Origin: Ga0077527 sp050250695 | GTDB taxonomy: Bacteria > Pseudomonadota > Gammaproteobacteria > Burkholderiales > SG8-41 | Reading direction: 5' to 3' | Length of the DNA stretch: 19,528 nucleotides | NCBI GenBank assembly: GCA_050250695.1 | Contig: JBFWOE010000046.1 | Location: forward strand, 1-19,528 | Shown here: piece by piece, positions 1-7,953 of the stretch | Position numbering within the stretch: the first letter of the stretch is position 1 | Layout: every line of letters begins with the position of its first letter | Notes under the pieces: generated by a model | The model's database searches: none | The model's input: only the letters and a program-made list of their open reading frames with translations | Told to the model about the DNA's origin: nothing | Position numbers and translations under genes: made by a program

Positions 1-957
1 ATGAAACGATTGTTGATCGCCCTCGCCTGCGGCTGCGCCGCATTCGGGGCCGGAGCGCAGAATTTCCCGAGCAAGGCCATGACGGTGGTGGTACCGAACC
101 CTCCCGGCGGCATGAACCAGATCCACGCGCTGCCGCTGTCATCCGTGATCGAGCGCATGACCAAGCAGCCCGCGCCCGTCGTTAACCGGCCGGGCGGCAC
201 CGCTGCGGTGGGCACAGCGTTCGTGGCCAACCAGCCGGCCGACGGCCATACGCTGCTGATCACCACGCCCAACCTTTACCTGGTCATCGAGAAGGACAAG
301 CTCTACGGCATCAAGACGCCGTTCTCGCTGTCGCAGATCCAGCCGGTTGCGCTGATGAGTTCGGATCCGCTGATCATGGTCGTGCATCCGTCGGTGCCCG
401 CGAAAAACGTCAAGGAGTTCATCGCGCTCGCCAAGGGCCAGAAGGGCACCAGCACGTTTTCATCGTCCGGCCCCTACGGCATCACCCACGTGCCCATGGC
501 CATGTTTCTTGATGCCGCCGGCCTGAAAATGCGCCACGTGCCGACCACGGGCGGCGGACCGGCCATCACCCAGCTGCTCGGCGGCCACGTCGATGCCACC
601 GGCGGCGGACCCGCCGCGCTGTATCCGCACATCATGGCCGGCAAGATGAAGCCCCTCGCCAGCTTCGGCCTGAAGCGCCATCCGGCGCTGCCGAACGTGC
701 CGACCTTCAAGGAACAGGGCGTCGATGCCGAAGCCTACCTGTGGGTGGGCGTGTTCACCGCGGCCGGCCTGCCGGAAAAAAACCTGACCCAGTTGCGTGA
801 CCTGATCCGCAAGGCCGCGGCGGATCCGGCATTCAAGTCCGCGCTGGAAAAGGTGAAGGTGGTGCCGAACTATCTGGACACGGAAGAGTTCAAGGTGTTT
901 TTTGACGCCGATTACAAACGCATGGCCAAGGCCGTGAAGAGCATCGGCAAGCTCTAA
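1..957 (+). CDS. Bug/TctC-family periplasmic substrate-binding protein (divergent)
   Basis: This 318-residue protein is a periplasmic receptor of the Bug (TctC) family, which captures carboxylates or related small solutes for tripartite tricarboxylate (TTT) transporters or for sensing. An N-terminal signal peptide is visible (MKR, then a hydrophobic stretch, with probable cleavage after the GAGA residues near position 19). The family hallmarks follow: an FPSK...VVVPNPPGG segment near residues 22-38, a VVNRPGG loop near 60-66, and the DGHTLL motif near 81-86. The Asp usual after PGG in Bug proteins (PGGxxD) is absent here; the stretch reads PGGMNQIH, so ligand contacts may differ. The start codon is the first base of the window and no ribosome site can be seen, but the signal peptide makes it a natural start. 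No TctA/TctB membrane genes are in the window, so this looks like an orphan receptor. The ligand is unknown. Confidence 0.85.
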   Translation: MKRLLIALACGCAAFGAGAQNFPSKAMTVVVPNPPGGMNQIHALPLSSVIERMTKQPAPVVNRPGGTAAVGTAFVANQPADGHTLLITTPNLYLVIEKDKLYGIKTPFSLSQIQPVALMSSDPLIMVVHPSVPAKNVKEFIALAKGQKGTSTFSSSGPYGITHVPMAMFLDAAGLKMRHVPTTGGGPAITQLLGGHVDATGGGPAALYPHIMAGKMKPLASFGLKRHPALPNVPTFKEQGVDAEAYLWVGVFTAAGLPEKNLTQLRDLIRKAAADPAFKSALEKVKVVPNYLDTEEFKVFFDADYKRMAKAVKSIGKL

Positions 958-1008
958 GCTCGCATACTTTACGGCTCTTTTTAAGTCATTGATTTTAAAA
1001 GATATTAA

Positions 1009-1033
1009 GCGGCGCTGCGGCGCCGCTTTTTTT
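1009..1033 (+). terminator. Rho-independent terminator after the first Bug gene
   Basis: A perfect 7-bp GC stem (GCGGCGC at 1009-1015 with GCGCCGC at 1020-1026) encloses a 4-nt loop and is followed by seven T residues (1027-1033). It lies 51 nt after the Bug stop codon and ends only 14 nt before the start of the next gene on the same strand. Confidence 0.88.
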
Positions 1034-1047
1034 CGGGGATACAGGGC

Positions 1048-2154
1048 ATGCGCATCAAACGCATAAGCGCCATCGCGGTCAGCCTGCCGATGATCAAGCC
1101 GGTGAAGATGTCGTTCGAGGAGGTGCGCAACGCCGAAAACCTGTTGGTGCGCGTGGAAACCGCGGACGGCATCAGCGGCTGGGGCGAGGCGGCATCGGCA
1201 CCGACCATGACCGGCGAAACCCCGGGCAGCATGGTCGCCGCGGTGCGTTACCTCGCGGACAAGCTGGAAGGCATGCCCGCCGACGACATCGCCGCAGCCA
1301 TGCATCGCGCCGGACAATATCTTTACGGCAACAATGCCGCCAAGGCCGCGATCGAAATGGCGCTGTTCGACGCGCTGGGACTGGCCGAAGGCAAGCCCGT
1401 TTACGAACTGCTGGGCAGTGCGCGGCGCAGGCGCGTCCCGGCACTGCGCTTGATCGGCACCGGCAGCACCGAAGGCGATATCGCCGAGACGGAACAGCGG
1501 CTCGCCGAAGGTTATGTCGCGATCAAGATCAAGGTCGGCGTGGCCTCGCCCGAGGCCGATGCCGAGCGCGCGCGCGCGGTCGCTGCCTCCGTCACCAGGG
1601 ACGACATCCTGATCTGCGCCGACGCCAACCAGGCGTGGACGCCTGACGAAGCCATCCGCTTCGTGCACGGCATCGCCGACACTCGCATAGAATTTTTCGA
1701 ACAGCCCGTCGCCGCGCACGATGTCGCCGGTATGGCGCGCGTGGCGGCGGCCAGTCGCGTCAAAATCGGCGTCGACGAAGGACTGCACAGCCTGGACGAC
1801 CTGCAGCGCCATCACGACATGAACGCCGCCCGCGGATGCAGCCTGAAAACCATCAAGCTCGGCGGCCTGTCGCCGGTGTACGGGGCGGCGCAACTGTGCG
1901 ACCGCCTCGACATGAAGGTCAACCTCGCCTGCAAGATCGCCGAGGCCGGCATCGCCAGCGCCGGCCTGCTCCACCTCGCGGCATCGATACCGGCGCTCGA
2001 CTGGGGGGTCAGCCTGTCCAGCCCCTATCTCGCCGACGACATCGTCGCGGAACCGGTTCGTCTCGTCGACGGCCACTTCGACGTGCCCACGGGTCCCGGC
2101 CTGGGCATCCGGGTGGATGAGGCGAAAGTGCGGCGGTATGCGGTCGAGCGGTGA
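1048..2154 (+). CDS. Enolase-superfamily enzyme, mandelate racemase/muconate lactonizing type
   Basis: This 368-residue protein is a Mg2+-dependent enolase-superfamily enzyme. The family abstracts the proton alpha to a carboxylate through an enolate intermediate (cycloisomerization, racemization, epimerization or dehydration). The N-terminal capping domain covers about residues 1-125 and the (beta/alpha)7-beta barrel the rest. Visible catalytic elements are the KxK pair at K160/K162, metal ligands D192 (ADANQAW), E218 (EQP) and D243 (VDEG), and a lysine in the SLKTIK-LGG strand near 267. The two lysines on opposite sides place it in the MLE subgroup (muconate/chloromuconate cycloisomerase, o-succinylbenzoate synthase, dipeptide epimerase). 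Length is typical. A GGGGA ribosome site at 1035-1039 lies 8 nt before the ATG, between the upstream terminator and the start. Neighbours do not fix the substrate. The closeness of a peptide-type ABC importer makes a dipeptide epimerase or N-acyl amino acid racemase activity as thinkable as lactonization. Confidence 0.85.
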   Translation: MRIKRISAIAVSLPMIKPVKMSFEEVRNAENLLVRVETADGISGWGEAASAPTMTGETPGSMVAAVRYLADKLEGMPADDIAAAMHRAGQYLYGNNAAKAAIEMALFDALGLAEGKPVYELLGSARRRRVPALRLIGTGSTEGDIAETEQRLAEGYVAIKIKVGVASPEADAERARAVAASVTRDDILICADANQAWTPDEAIRFVHGIADTRIEFFEQPVAAHDVAGMARVAAASRVKIGVDEGLHSLDDLQRHHDMNAARGCSLKTIKLGGLSPVYGAAQLCDRLDMKVNLACKIAEAGIASAGLLHLAASIPALDWGVSLSSPYLADDIVAEPVRLVDGHFDVPTGPGLGIRVDEAKVRRYAVER

Positions 2155-2156
2155 CT

Positions 2157-2227
2157 GGTAATTGGTGATTGGTAACTGGCAGACAAAGGTGAATTTCCCA
2201 TTCGCCAGTTACCAATCACCATTTACC
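2157..2227. repeat. Long imperfect palindrome built of TTGGTRA-type heptamers
   Basis: The arms 2157-2180 and 2204-2227 are complementary over 24 bp with a single mismatch (17 bp uninterrupted, 2164-2180 with 2204-2220), separated by 23 nt. The left arm is itself a run of four degenerate heptamers (CTGGTAA, TTGGTGA, TTGGTAA, CTGGCAG) starting directly after the enolase stop codon. The loop holds a second small GAAT/ATTC pairing. The element fills nearly the whole gap between two convergent genes. It could act as a bidirectional transcription barrier and also looks like a copy of a dispersed intergenic palindrome family. There is no T-run on either side, so it is not a classical intrinsic terminator. 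Confidence 0.85.
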
Positions 2228-2232
2228 GCAAC

Positions 2233-3129
2233 TCAAAGCTTGATCTTCGGATCGAGCCAGTCGCGCAGCGAATCCCCGAACAGGTTGAAGGCGAACACCG
2301 CTAGGCTGATCGCCAGTCCGGGGAAGATGATCATCCACGGCGCTTCGCGGTAGAACTCCGCCGACGACCCCGACAGCATCAGGCCCCAGGCCGCGGCCGG
2401 CTCGGTCACGCCCAGCCCGAGGAAGGACAGCGAGGCCTCGAGCAGGATGGCCTGGGCGATGAACGCGGTGAACATGATCAGGTACGGCGCCACCACGTTC
2501 GGCACGAAATGGCGGAACACGATGCGGGTGTGGGAATAGCCCGCGGTGCGTGCGGCGTCGATATAGGGCATCTCCCGGATCGCCAGCGCCGACGAGCGCA
2601 CCACGCGGGCGACCTTGGGCACCATCGGTATCGCGATAGCCACCACCAGGTTGATGTCGACGCCGCCTACGATGAACTTGCCGAGCACCGCGACCACCGC
2701 CAGCGCCAGCACGATGATCGGGAACGACAGCAGCACGTCCATGATGCGCTGGATCACGGTGTCGATGCGCCCGCCGAAATAGGCCGACACCACGCCGATG
2801 ATGGCGCCCAGCGTCGAACCGACCAGCGAGGACAGGAAGCCGACCACCAGCGCGGTGCGGGCGCCGTAGATGATGCGCGAGAACACGTCGCGACCGAAGG
2901 CATCGGTGCCCATCCAGTGCTGCCACGACGGCGGGGACAGCATGGCCTCGAAGTCGATCGCCAGCGGGTCGTAGGGTGCAACCTGTTTTGCAAAAACGCT
3001 GGCGATGAACATCACGACGATGATCACCAGGCCGGCCGCGCCCAGCGGCTGCTGGATGATGAACTGCAGCACCGGATGTCGCCGCACCGGCACCTTGTAC
3101 TCGATTTTCGCCGCCTGGATTCCGGCCAT
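2233..3129 (-). CDS. ABC importer permease, DppC/OppC type
   Basis: This 298-residue inner-membrane subunit belongs to the DppC/OppC family of peptide, opine and nickel importers. An N-terminal cytoplasmic segment leads into one transmembrane helix (about residues 30-48), then the APYDPLAIDF and WMGTDAFGRDVFSRIIYGAR signatures that mark DppC-type permeases. Five more hydrophobic segments follow. The cytoplasmic EAA loop (MPYIDAARTAGYSHTRIVFRH, near 185-207), which docks on the ATPase, is intact. Its start lies 1 nt after the stop of the DppB-like gene, so the two permeases are almost certainly co-translated and form the heterodimeric channel. It is the last gene of the operon, and the palindrome at 2157-2227 follows its stop codon. 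Substrate is not readable from the permease; peptides or peptide-like amines are the default. Confidence 0.92.
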   Translation of the reverse strand: MAGIQAAKIEYKVPVRRHPVLQFIIQQPLGAAGLVIIVVMFIASVFAKQVAPYDPLAIDFEAMLSPPSWQHWMGTDAFGRDVFSRIIYGARTALVVGFLSSLVGSTLGAIIGVVSAYFGGRIDTVIQRIMDVLLSFPIIVLALAVVAVLGKFIVGGVDINLVVAIAIPMVPKVARVVRSSALAIREMPYIDAARTAGYSHTRIVFRHFVPNVVAPYLIMFTAFIAQAILLEASLSFLGLGVTEPAAAWGLMLSGSSAEFYREAPWMIIFPGLAISLAVFAFNLFGDSLRDWLDPKIKL

Positions 3130-3130
3130 G

Positions 3131-4084
3131 TCAGCGGTACCTCACGCGGGGATCGAACGCGGCGTACAGCAAGTCGACCGTGAAATTGATCACGATGAAC
3201 AGGCCCGCGATCAGCATCACCAACGCCTGCACCATGGTGAAATCGCCGCGCGTCACCGTTTCGACGAACAGCTTGCCCAGTCCGTTCAGGTTGAACACCT
3301 GTTCGGTGACCACCAACCCGCCGATCAGGAACGCGAACTCCAGCCCGATGACCGTGATCACCGGCAGCATCGCGTTGCGCATGGCGTGCCGCGCCACCAC
3401 CAGCCGCTCGAATACCCCCTTGGCCCGCGCGGTGCGGATGTAATCCTCCTGCAGCACTTCCAGGATGGTCGACCGCGTCATCCGCGTCGCCACCGCGGAA
3501 TAGCGGTAGCCGACGGCCAGTGCCGGCCACACCAGTTGCGACAGGTTGCCCAGCGGATCCTCGTAGATCGGCACGTAGGTCAGCGGCGGGATCCAGTTGA
3601 AAGTCAGCAGCAGGGTCAGGATGATGATCATGCCCAGCCAGAACGAAGGCACCGCCAGCCCGGCGATCGCGAACACGCGGATCACGTGATCGATCCAGGT
3701 GTCCTTGTAGATCGCCGAAATCGTGCCCAGCGGGATGGCGATGAACGTCGCCAGCACGGTCGCCATCACCGCGACCTGCATCGACAGGCCGATGCGCGCG
3801 CCGATCTCGTCGATCACCGGGCGCCCGGTCCACATCGAAATGCCGAAGTCCAGCGTGAACAGCCCGGTCATCCAGTCGACGAACTGCAGCCACATCGACT
3901 TGTCGAGCCCCAGCCGCGCCCGTTCCAGCGCCAGAGTTTCCGGCGACACCGAGCCGCCTTCGGCCAGCAGTTTCAGCTCGACGATGTCGCCGGGCATCAT
4001 CCGCAGCATCAGGAACACCAGCACCGCAACCCCCAGCAGCGTGGGGATCATCAGCAACAGCCGGTTGATTATGTAACGCAGCAT
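3131..4084 (-). CDS. ABC importer permease, DppB/OppB type
   Basis: This 317-residue permease is the DppB/OppB-family partner of the downstream DppC-like subunit. It opens with the family's characteristic MLRYIINRLLLMIPTLLGV helix, then a large periplasmic region with the RARLGLDKSMWLQFVDW segment, then five further hydrophobic stretches. The EAA loop is present (EDYIRTARAKGVFERLVVARHAMRN, near residues 210-235). Length is normal (DppB is about 330-340 residues). The start is ATG at 4084 with a GGAA-like ribosome site 9 nt upstream. A 108-nt gap containing a strong hairpin separates it from the receptor gene upstream, while it nearly abuts the DppC-like gene downstream. This spacing suggests the two permeases are made at a lower level than the receptor. 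Confidence 0.92.
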   Translation of the reverse strand: MLRYIINRLLLMIPTLLGVAVLVFLMLRMMPGDIVELKLLAEGGSVSPETLALERARLGLDKSMWLQFVDWMTGLFTLDFGISMWTGRPVIDEIGARIGLSMQVAVMATVLATFIAIPLGTISAIYKDTWIDHVIRVFAIAGLAVPSFWLGMIIILTLLLTFNWIPPLTYVPIYEDPLGNLSQLVWPALAVGYRYSAVATRMTRSTILEVLQEDYIRTARAKGVFERLVVARHAMRNAMLPVITVIGLEFAFLIGGLVVTEQVFNLNGLGKLFVETVTRGDFTMVQALVMLIAGLFIVINFTVDLLYAAFDPRVRYR

Positions 4085-4140
4085 GAATTCGGTTTCCGTT
4101 GCAACAGCGGCGCTTCCGGACCCGTGCCCGTGCGCCAGAA

Positions 4141-4171
4141 CCCGATCCCCCGGGACAACCGGGGGATCGGG
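4141..4171 (-). other. Intra-operon hairpin between receptor and permease genes
   Basis: A perfect 13-bp inverted repeat (CCCGATCCCCCGG at 4141-4153 with its complement at 4159-4171) with a 5-nt loop lies in the 108-nt spacer after the receptor stop codon. No T-run follows on the minus strand, so it is not a standard terminator. Similar intercistronic hairpins protect upstream receptor mRNA from 3' exonucleases or partly attenuate transcription into permease genes; that role is inferred here. Confidence 0.75.
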
Positions 4172-4192
4172 CCGTTCTTCAGCCTGCGCGGG

Positions 4193-5770
4193 TTACTGGT
4201 CGAGCCAGACCGTCGACAGATCCTGGTTGAGATAGTGGCTGGGCGACATGTGCCAGCCCTTCATCTGCTTCCAGGTCACGATGACGCGATGCCACCAGAT
4301 CGTCGGCACGGTATACGCTTCCGTGATCGCCCGCTTCTCGAATTCGCGCAGCAGCTTGCGGCGCTCGGCCGAGCTGGTCGCGCGCACCTGCTTCTCGAAC
4401 AACGCGTCGAGCGTGCGGTCCTGGTAACGTCCGAAATTGATCGTGGACTTGTCGGCTGAAAGATACTTCTGCAGCTGCAGGTTCGGCTCATCCATGAAAT
4501 CGCAGTTGAAGTCGAGACCCACTTCGTAGTTCCCGCCGCGCATCGCCGCCTGGTAGAGCTTGGTTTCCAGCTGCTCGTGCTCGGCAGTGACGCCGATCTG
4601 CCGCCACTGGTCGATCAGGAACACCCCCACCGGCGTGTACGGCATCGGCACGTTGCGGTTGGTGAACTTGAACTTCAGGTTGGGCACGCCGGCTTCCTTC
4701 AGCAGGCGCTTGGCTTCCTCGCGCGACTTGTTGATGTCCTTCGAGAAGCCCGGCAACGCCGCCAGTTCCTGTTCGGTCGCACCGTACTCGGAGCCCGGAC
4801 GCAGCAGGCCGCCGACATGGCGCACCAGCGCAATCTTGGACAGCGCTGCGGCACCGCCCCAGCGGTCGACGGCCAGCGACAGCGCGCGCCGCACCCGGGG
4901 ATCGTCAAACGGCTTCTTCGTGGTGTTGTGGGTGACGACCAGGGCGCAGATCCAGGGGCTTTCGTAGACATTGATCTTGTCGCCCACAGCCTTCACCAGC
5001 TTGTCGCGATCGGCAGGCGAATGGCCGCGGAACTCGGCCAGCACTTCGCCCGCCTGCAGGGCATTGACGCGCGCCGCGGTGTTGCGGATGAAAATGGCAC
5101 GGAAGCCGTCGAGGTAGGGTTTGCCCTTCTCGAAATAGTCGTCGAATCGCTTGCCGACCCAATGCGAACCTGCGGCATGCTCGACGAAGGTGAACGGCCC
5201 CGTGCCCATGACGTTTTTCTGGGGCCAGGTCGGATCCGCCTTGAGTTTCTCCGAGCTGTAAATGCAGTCCCAGGGCGAAGCCAGCAGCGACAGCATCGCG
5301 GCATTCGGCGCCTTCAGCTTGAACACCACCGTGTTAGCGTCGGGCGTATCGATCGAACCGATGTCGGAGTAGGCGCTGCCGCGGACCGAAACCACGCCCT
5401 TCGGCGGATTGCGGATGCGGTCGTAGGACGCTTTCACGTCTTCAGAGCCGAAGCTGGAGCCGTCATGGAACTTGACGCCCTTGCGCAGCTTGAAGGTGTA
5501 GGTCAGGCCGTCCTTGGACACCGTCCACGATTCGGCAAGATCGCCTTTCACCGCCGGATATTTTTCGGGGTCGAACTTGAGCAGCGTGTTGTAGTGCGGT
5601 CTTACCGGGTGGATGAACGCGAACGACGAATTGGCGTGGCAATCGTAGTTCGGGGGTTCGGCGCTCACGGCAAACTTCAGCTCGCCGCCGCGTTTCGGCG
5701 TCTGCGCATGAGCCGGCGCCACGGCAACCGCCGCAGCGGCACACAGTGCAATCCAGATTCCTGTTTTCAT
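4193..5770 (-). CDS. ABC importer periplasmic solute-binding protein, family 5 (DppA/OppA-like)
   Basis: This is the periplasmic receptor of the importer, 525 residues and typical for SBP family 5 (DppA, OppA, NikA relatives). A clear Sec signal peptide (MKTGIW, alanine-rich core, cleavage near AHAQ) precedes the mature start PKRGGELKFAVSAEPPNYDCH. The family core LAESWTVSKDGLTYTFKLRKGVKFHDG (near residues 80-107) is plain, as is the later VRRALSLAVDR motif. An in-frame GTG at 5773 extends the frame by one codon, but AGGAGG at 5776-5781 is only 2 nt from it and 5 nt from the ATG at 5770, so the ATG is preferred. The gene begins 45 nt after the stop of the fused ATPase gene and belongs to the same operon. 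The ligand could be a di/oligopeptide, an opine or another amine-bearing solute. Confidence 0.92.
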   Translation of the reverse strand: MKTGIWIALCAAAAVAVAPAHAQTPKRGGELKFAVSAEPPNYDCHANSSFAFIHPVRPHYNTLLKFDPEKYPAVKGDLAESWTVSKDGLTYTFKLRKGVKFHDGSSFGSEDVKASYDRIRNPPKGVVSVRGSAYSDIGSIDTPDANTVVFKLKAPNAAMLSLLASPWDCIYSSEKLKADPTWPQKNVMGTGPFTFVEHAAGSHWVGKRFDDYFEKGKPYLDGFRAIFIRNTAARVNALQAGEVLAEFRGHSPADRDKLVKAVGDKINVYESPWICALVVTHNTTKKPFDDPRVRRALSLAVDRWGGAAALSKIALVRHVGGLLRPGSEYGATEQELAALPGFSKDINKSREEAKRLLKEAGVPNLKFKFTNRNVPMPYTPVGVFLIDQWRQIGVTAEHEQLETKLYQAAMRGGNYEVGLDFNCDFMDEPNLQLQKYLSADKSTINFGRYQDRTLDALFEKQVRATSSAERRKLLREFEKRAITEAYTVPTIWWHRVIVTWKQMKGWHMSPSHYLNQDLSTVWLDQ

Positions 5771-5815
5771 CACAACCTCCTCAGGTTAGTACGATTACGA
5801 CAAATGCAGCTTGTG

Positions 5816-7885
5816 TTATAGGTGGATACACGCCGCGTACTGGCGGGGTTTTACCTCCCGCAGCGGCGGCACCAACTGGCTGCACTCCGCGGTCGCCCGC
5901 GGGCAGCGAGTATGAAACACGCATCCGGACGGCGGCGCCAGCGGGCTGGGCACTTCGCCGCCCAGCACCTTGTAGGCGCGGCTCGCCTCCAGCGCCGGAT
6001 CCGGGATCGGCACCGCGTCGAGCAGCGCCTGCGTGTACGGATGCAGCGGATCCGCGTAAAGCGTGTCGCGGTCGGCAATTTCCATGACCCGGCCCAGGTA
6101 CATCACGATGACGCGGTCGGAAATATGCCGCACCACCGCCAGGTCATGGGCGATGAACAGGTAGGTCAGTCCGAACTGCTTCTGCAGGTCCTCGAGCAGG
6201 TTGATGATCTGCGCCTGGATCGACACGTCCAGCGCCGACACCGGCTCGTCGCAGACGATGAACGACGGCTCCATCGCCAGGGCGCGCGCGATGCCCACGC
6301 GCTGGCGCTGCCCGCCGGACAATTCGTGCGGGTAACGCTCCGCCATGTAGTCGAACAGGCCGACCTGCTTCAGCAACTCCTTCACCCGGGCGTTGGCCGT
6401 CGCACGGTCGGGCTGCAGCCTGTAGACCAGCATCGGCTCGGCGATGATCTGGCCGATGGTCATGCGCGGATTGAGCGAACTGTACGGATCCTGGAATATG
6501 ACCTGGATCTTGCGGCGGTAGCGCTGCAGCTGTTCGCCGCCGGCGCGCGTGACATCGGCGCCTTCGAACATCATTTTTCCTGAAGTGGCTTCCTCCAGCC
6601 GCAACAGGGTCCGCCCCACCGTGGTCTTGCCGCAGCCGGACTCACCGACCAGGCCCACGGTCTCACCGCGGAAAATTTTGAACGACAAGTCGTCGACCGC
6701 ACGCACCACGGCAGGTTTCGCGCGCAGCGCCTTGAAGCCGGTGCTGACCTCGAAATAGGTTTTGAGTCCATCCACCTGCACCAGCGGCGTGGTGCGGTCC
6801 ATCGCCTTGATGCCGGTGACTGCCGTGCCGGCCCCCTGCAGACCCAGCCCCGTGGCGCCCTTCTGCAGCATCTCGGCGGCGCGCAGGCAGGCCGAATAAC
6901 GGTGTTCCGCCACGTTTTCCAGCTCCGGCAGCGACTGCACGCAGGCGTCCTGGCGCGCGGCGCAGCGCGGCGCAAAACGGCAACCCGGCGGCGGATCAAG
7001 CAGGTTCGGCGGCGCGCCCTCTATGGTTTCCAGCCGCGCGCCGCGCGGCTGGTCGAGGCGCGGCACCGAACGCAGCAGGCCCGCGGTATACGGATGCAGC
7101 GGCTGGCGGAACACGTCCGCGGCGCTGCCCTGCTCGGCCATGCGCGCGGCATACATCACGTTGACGCGGTCCGCGTAACGCGCGACCACGCCGAGGTTGT
7201 GGGTGATCACCACCAGCGCGATGCCGAGGTCTCGCGACAGGTCGCGCATCAGCGTCAGGATCTGCGCCTGTATCGTGACATCGAGCGCGGTGGTCGGCTC
7301 GTCGGCGATGATCAGCTTCGGATTGCAGGCCAGCCCGATCGCGATCATCACCCTCTGGCGCATGCCGCCGGAGAACTGGTGCGGGAACTGGTCGAGGCGC
7401 CGCTCGGGATCCGGGATGCCGACCATCTGCAGCAGTTCGATCGCGCGTTTGCGCGCCGCGGCCATGTCCATGCCCATGTGGATCAGCAGCGGCTCCATGA
7501 TCTGAAAGCCGATGTTGAGCACCGGGTTGAGCGAGGTCATCGGCTCCTGGAAGATCATCGCGATGTCGCGCCCGCGGATTTCGCGCATCGCGTCTTCGGA
7601 GAGTTTCAGCAGGTCGCGGCCTTCGAACAGTATGCGGCCGTGGACCACGCGGCCCGCCGGTTTCGCCAGCAGCCGCATCACCGCCAGCGACGATACGGAT
7701 TTGCCGCAACCGGACTCGCCGACCAGCGCCACGACCTCGCCGGGCCTGACCTTCCACGACACGCCCTCGACCGCGCGCACAACGCCGCGCGACGTGACGA
7801 AGTGCACGTGCAGGTCTTCGATTTCAAGCAGCCATGGGTGCGCGCTGCTGCGCGCCACGGATGCCGCGGCGACGGGTTGGTCCAT
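5816..7885 (-). CDS. Fused two-domain ABC importer ATPase (DppD-DppF / GsiA-like)
   Basis: This 689-residue protein joins the two ATPases that usually come from separate dppD and dppF genes, as in GsiA/YejF-type proteins, and powers uptake through the permease pair. The first half shows Walker A GESGCGKS (56-63), signature FSGGMRQRV (171-179), Walker B LIIADE (191-196) and a four-Cys C-terminal oligopeptide motif (C302, C308, C315, C333). Such motifs have been reported to hold a [4Fe-4S] cluster in some DppD proteins. A linker of about 340-368 leads to the second half: Walker A GESGCGKT (414-421), LSGGQRQRV (522-530), FIVCDE (542-547) and a second CVFHTRC-type motif near the C terminus. All catalytic motifs of both sites are intact. 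The GGAGGAGG ribosome site at 7886-7893 sits very close to the ATG. It is the first gene of the operon. Confidence 0.93.
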   Translation of the reverse strand: MDQPVAAASVARSSAHPWLLEIEDLHVHFVTSRGVVRAVEGVSWKVRPGEVVALVGESGCGKSVSSLAVMRLLAKPAGRVVHGRILFEGRDLLKLSEDAMREIRGRDIAMIFQEPMTSLNPVLNIGFQIMEPLLIHMGMDMAAARKRAIELLQMVGIPDPERRLDQFPHQFSGGMRQRVMIAIGLACNPKLIIADEPTTALDVTIQAQILTLMRDLSRDLGIALVVITHNLGVVARYADRVNVMYAARMAEQGSAADVFRQPLHPYTAGLLRSVPRLDQPRGARLETIEGAPPNLLDPPPGCRFAPRCAARQDACVQSLPELENVAEHRYSACLRAAEMLQKGATGLGLQGAGTAVTGIKAMDRTTPLVQVDGLKTYFEVSTGFKALRAKPAVVRAVDDLSFKIFRGETVGLVGESGCGKTTVGRTLLRLEEATSGKMMFEGADVTRAGGEQLQRYRRKIQVIFQDPYSSLNPRMTIGQIIAEPMLVYRLQPDRATANARVKELLKQVGLFDYMAERYPHELSGGQRQRVGIARALAMEPSFIVCDEPVSALDVSIQAQIINLLEDLQKQFGLTYLFIAHDLAVVRHISDRVIVMYLGRVMEIADRDTLYADPLHPYTQALLDAVPIPDPALEASRAYKVLGGEVPSPLAPPSGCVFHTRCPRATAECSQLVPPLREVKPRQYAACIHL

Positions 7886-7924
7886 CCTCCTCCAATGCTG
7901 CTGATTTAGTTATATGTTGGACTC

Positions 7925-7953
7925 AGGCTATTGTCGTACGGCTTGATTGTCAA
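7925..7953 (-). promoter_or_regulatory. Candidate promoter of the ABC importer operon
   Basis: On the minus strand a consensus -35 box TTGACA (complement of 7948-7953) is followed after 17 nt by TAGCCT (complement of 7925-7930), a weak -10 box. It lies about 40 nt upstream of the ATPase start. The -35 overlaps a small inverted repeat, CTTGA-TTG-TCAAG (7942-7954), which could be an operator. The whole 110-nt gap holds nothing else coding. Confidence 0.4.

Noticed and set aside
460..2076. 538-codon minus-strand frame across the first Bug gene, terminator and enolase gene
   Set aside because: It is antisense to two well-supported genes, crosses a terminator and carries no family signature.
2162..2353. 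Small ORFs covering the palindrome
   Set aside because: Their translations simply read the heptamer repeat and antisense permease sequence; no independent coding evidence.
3005..4459. 484-codon plus-strand frame opposite the permease genes
   Set aside because: It is Gln/His/Arg-rich antisense sequence over two permeases with intact EAA loops.
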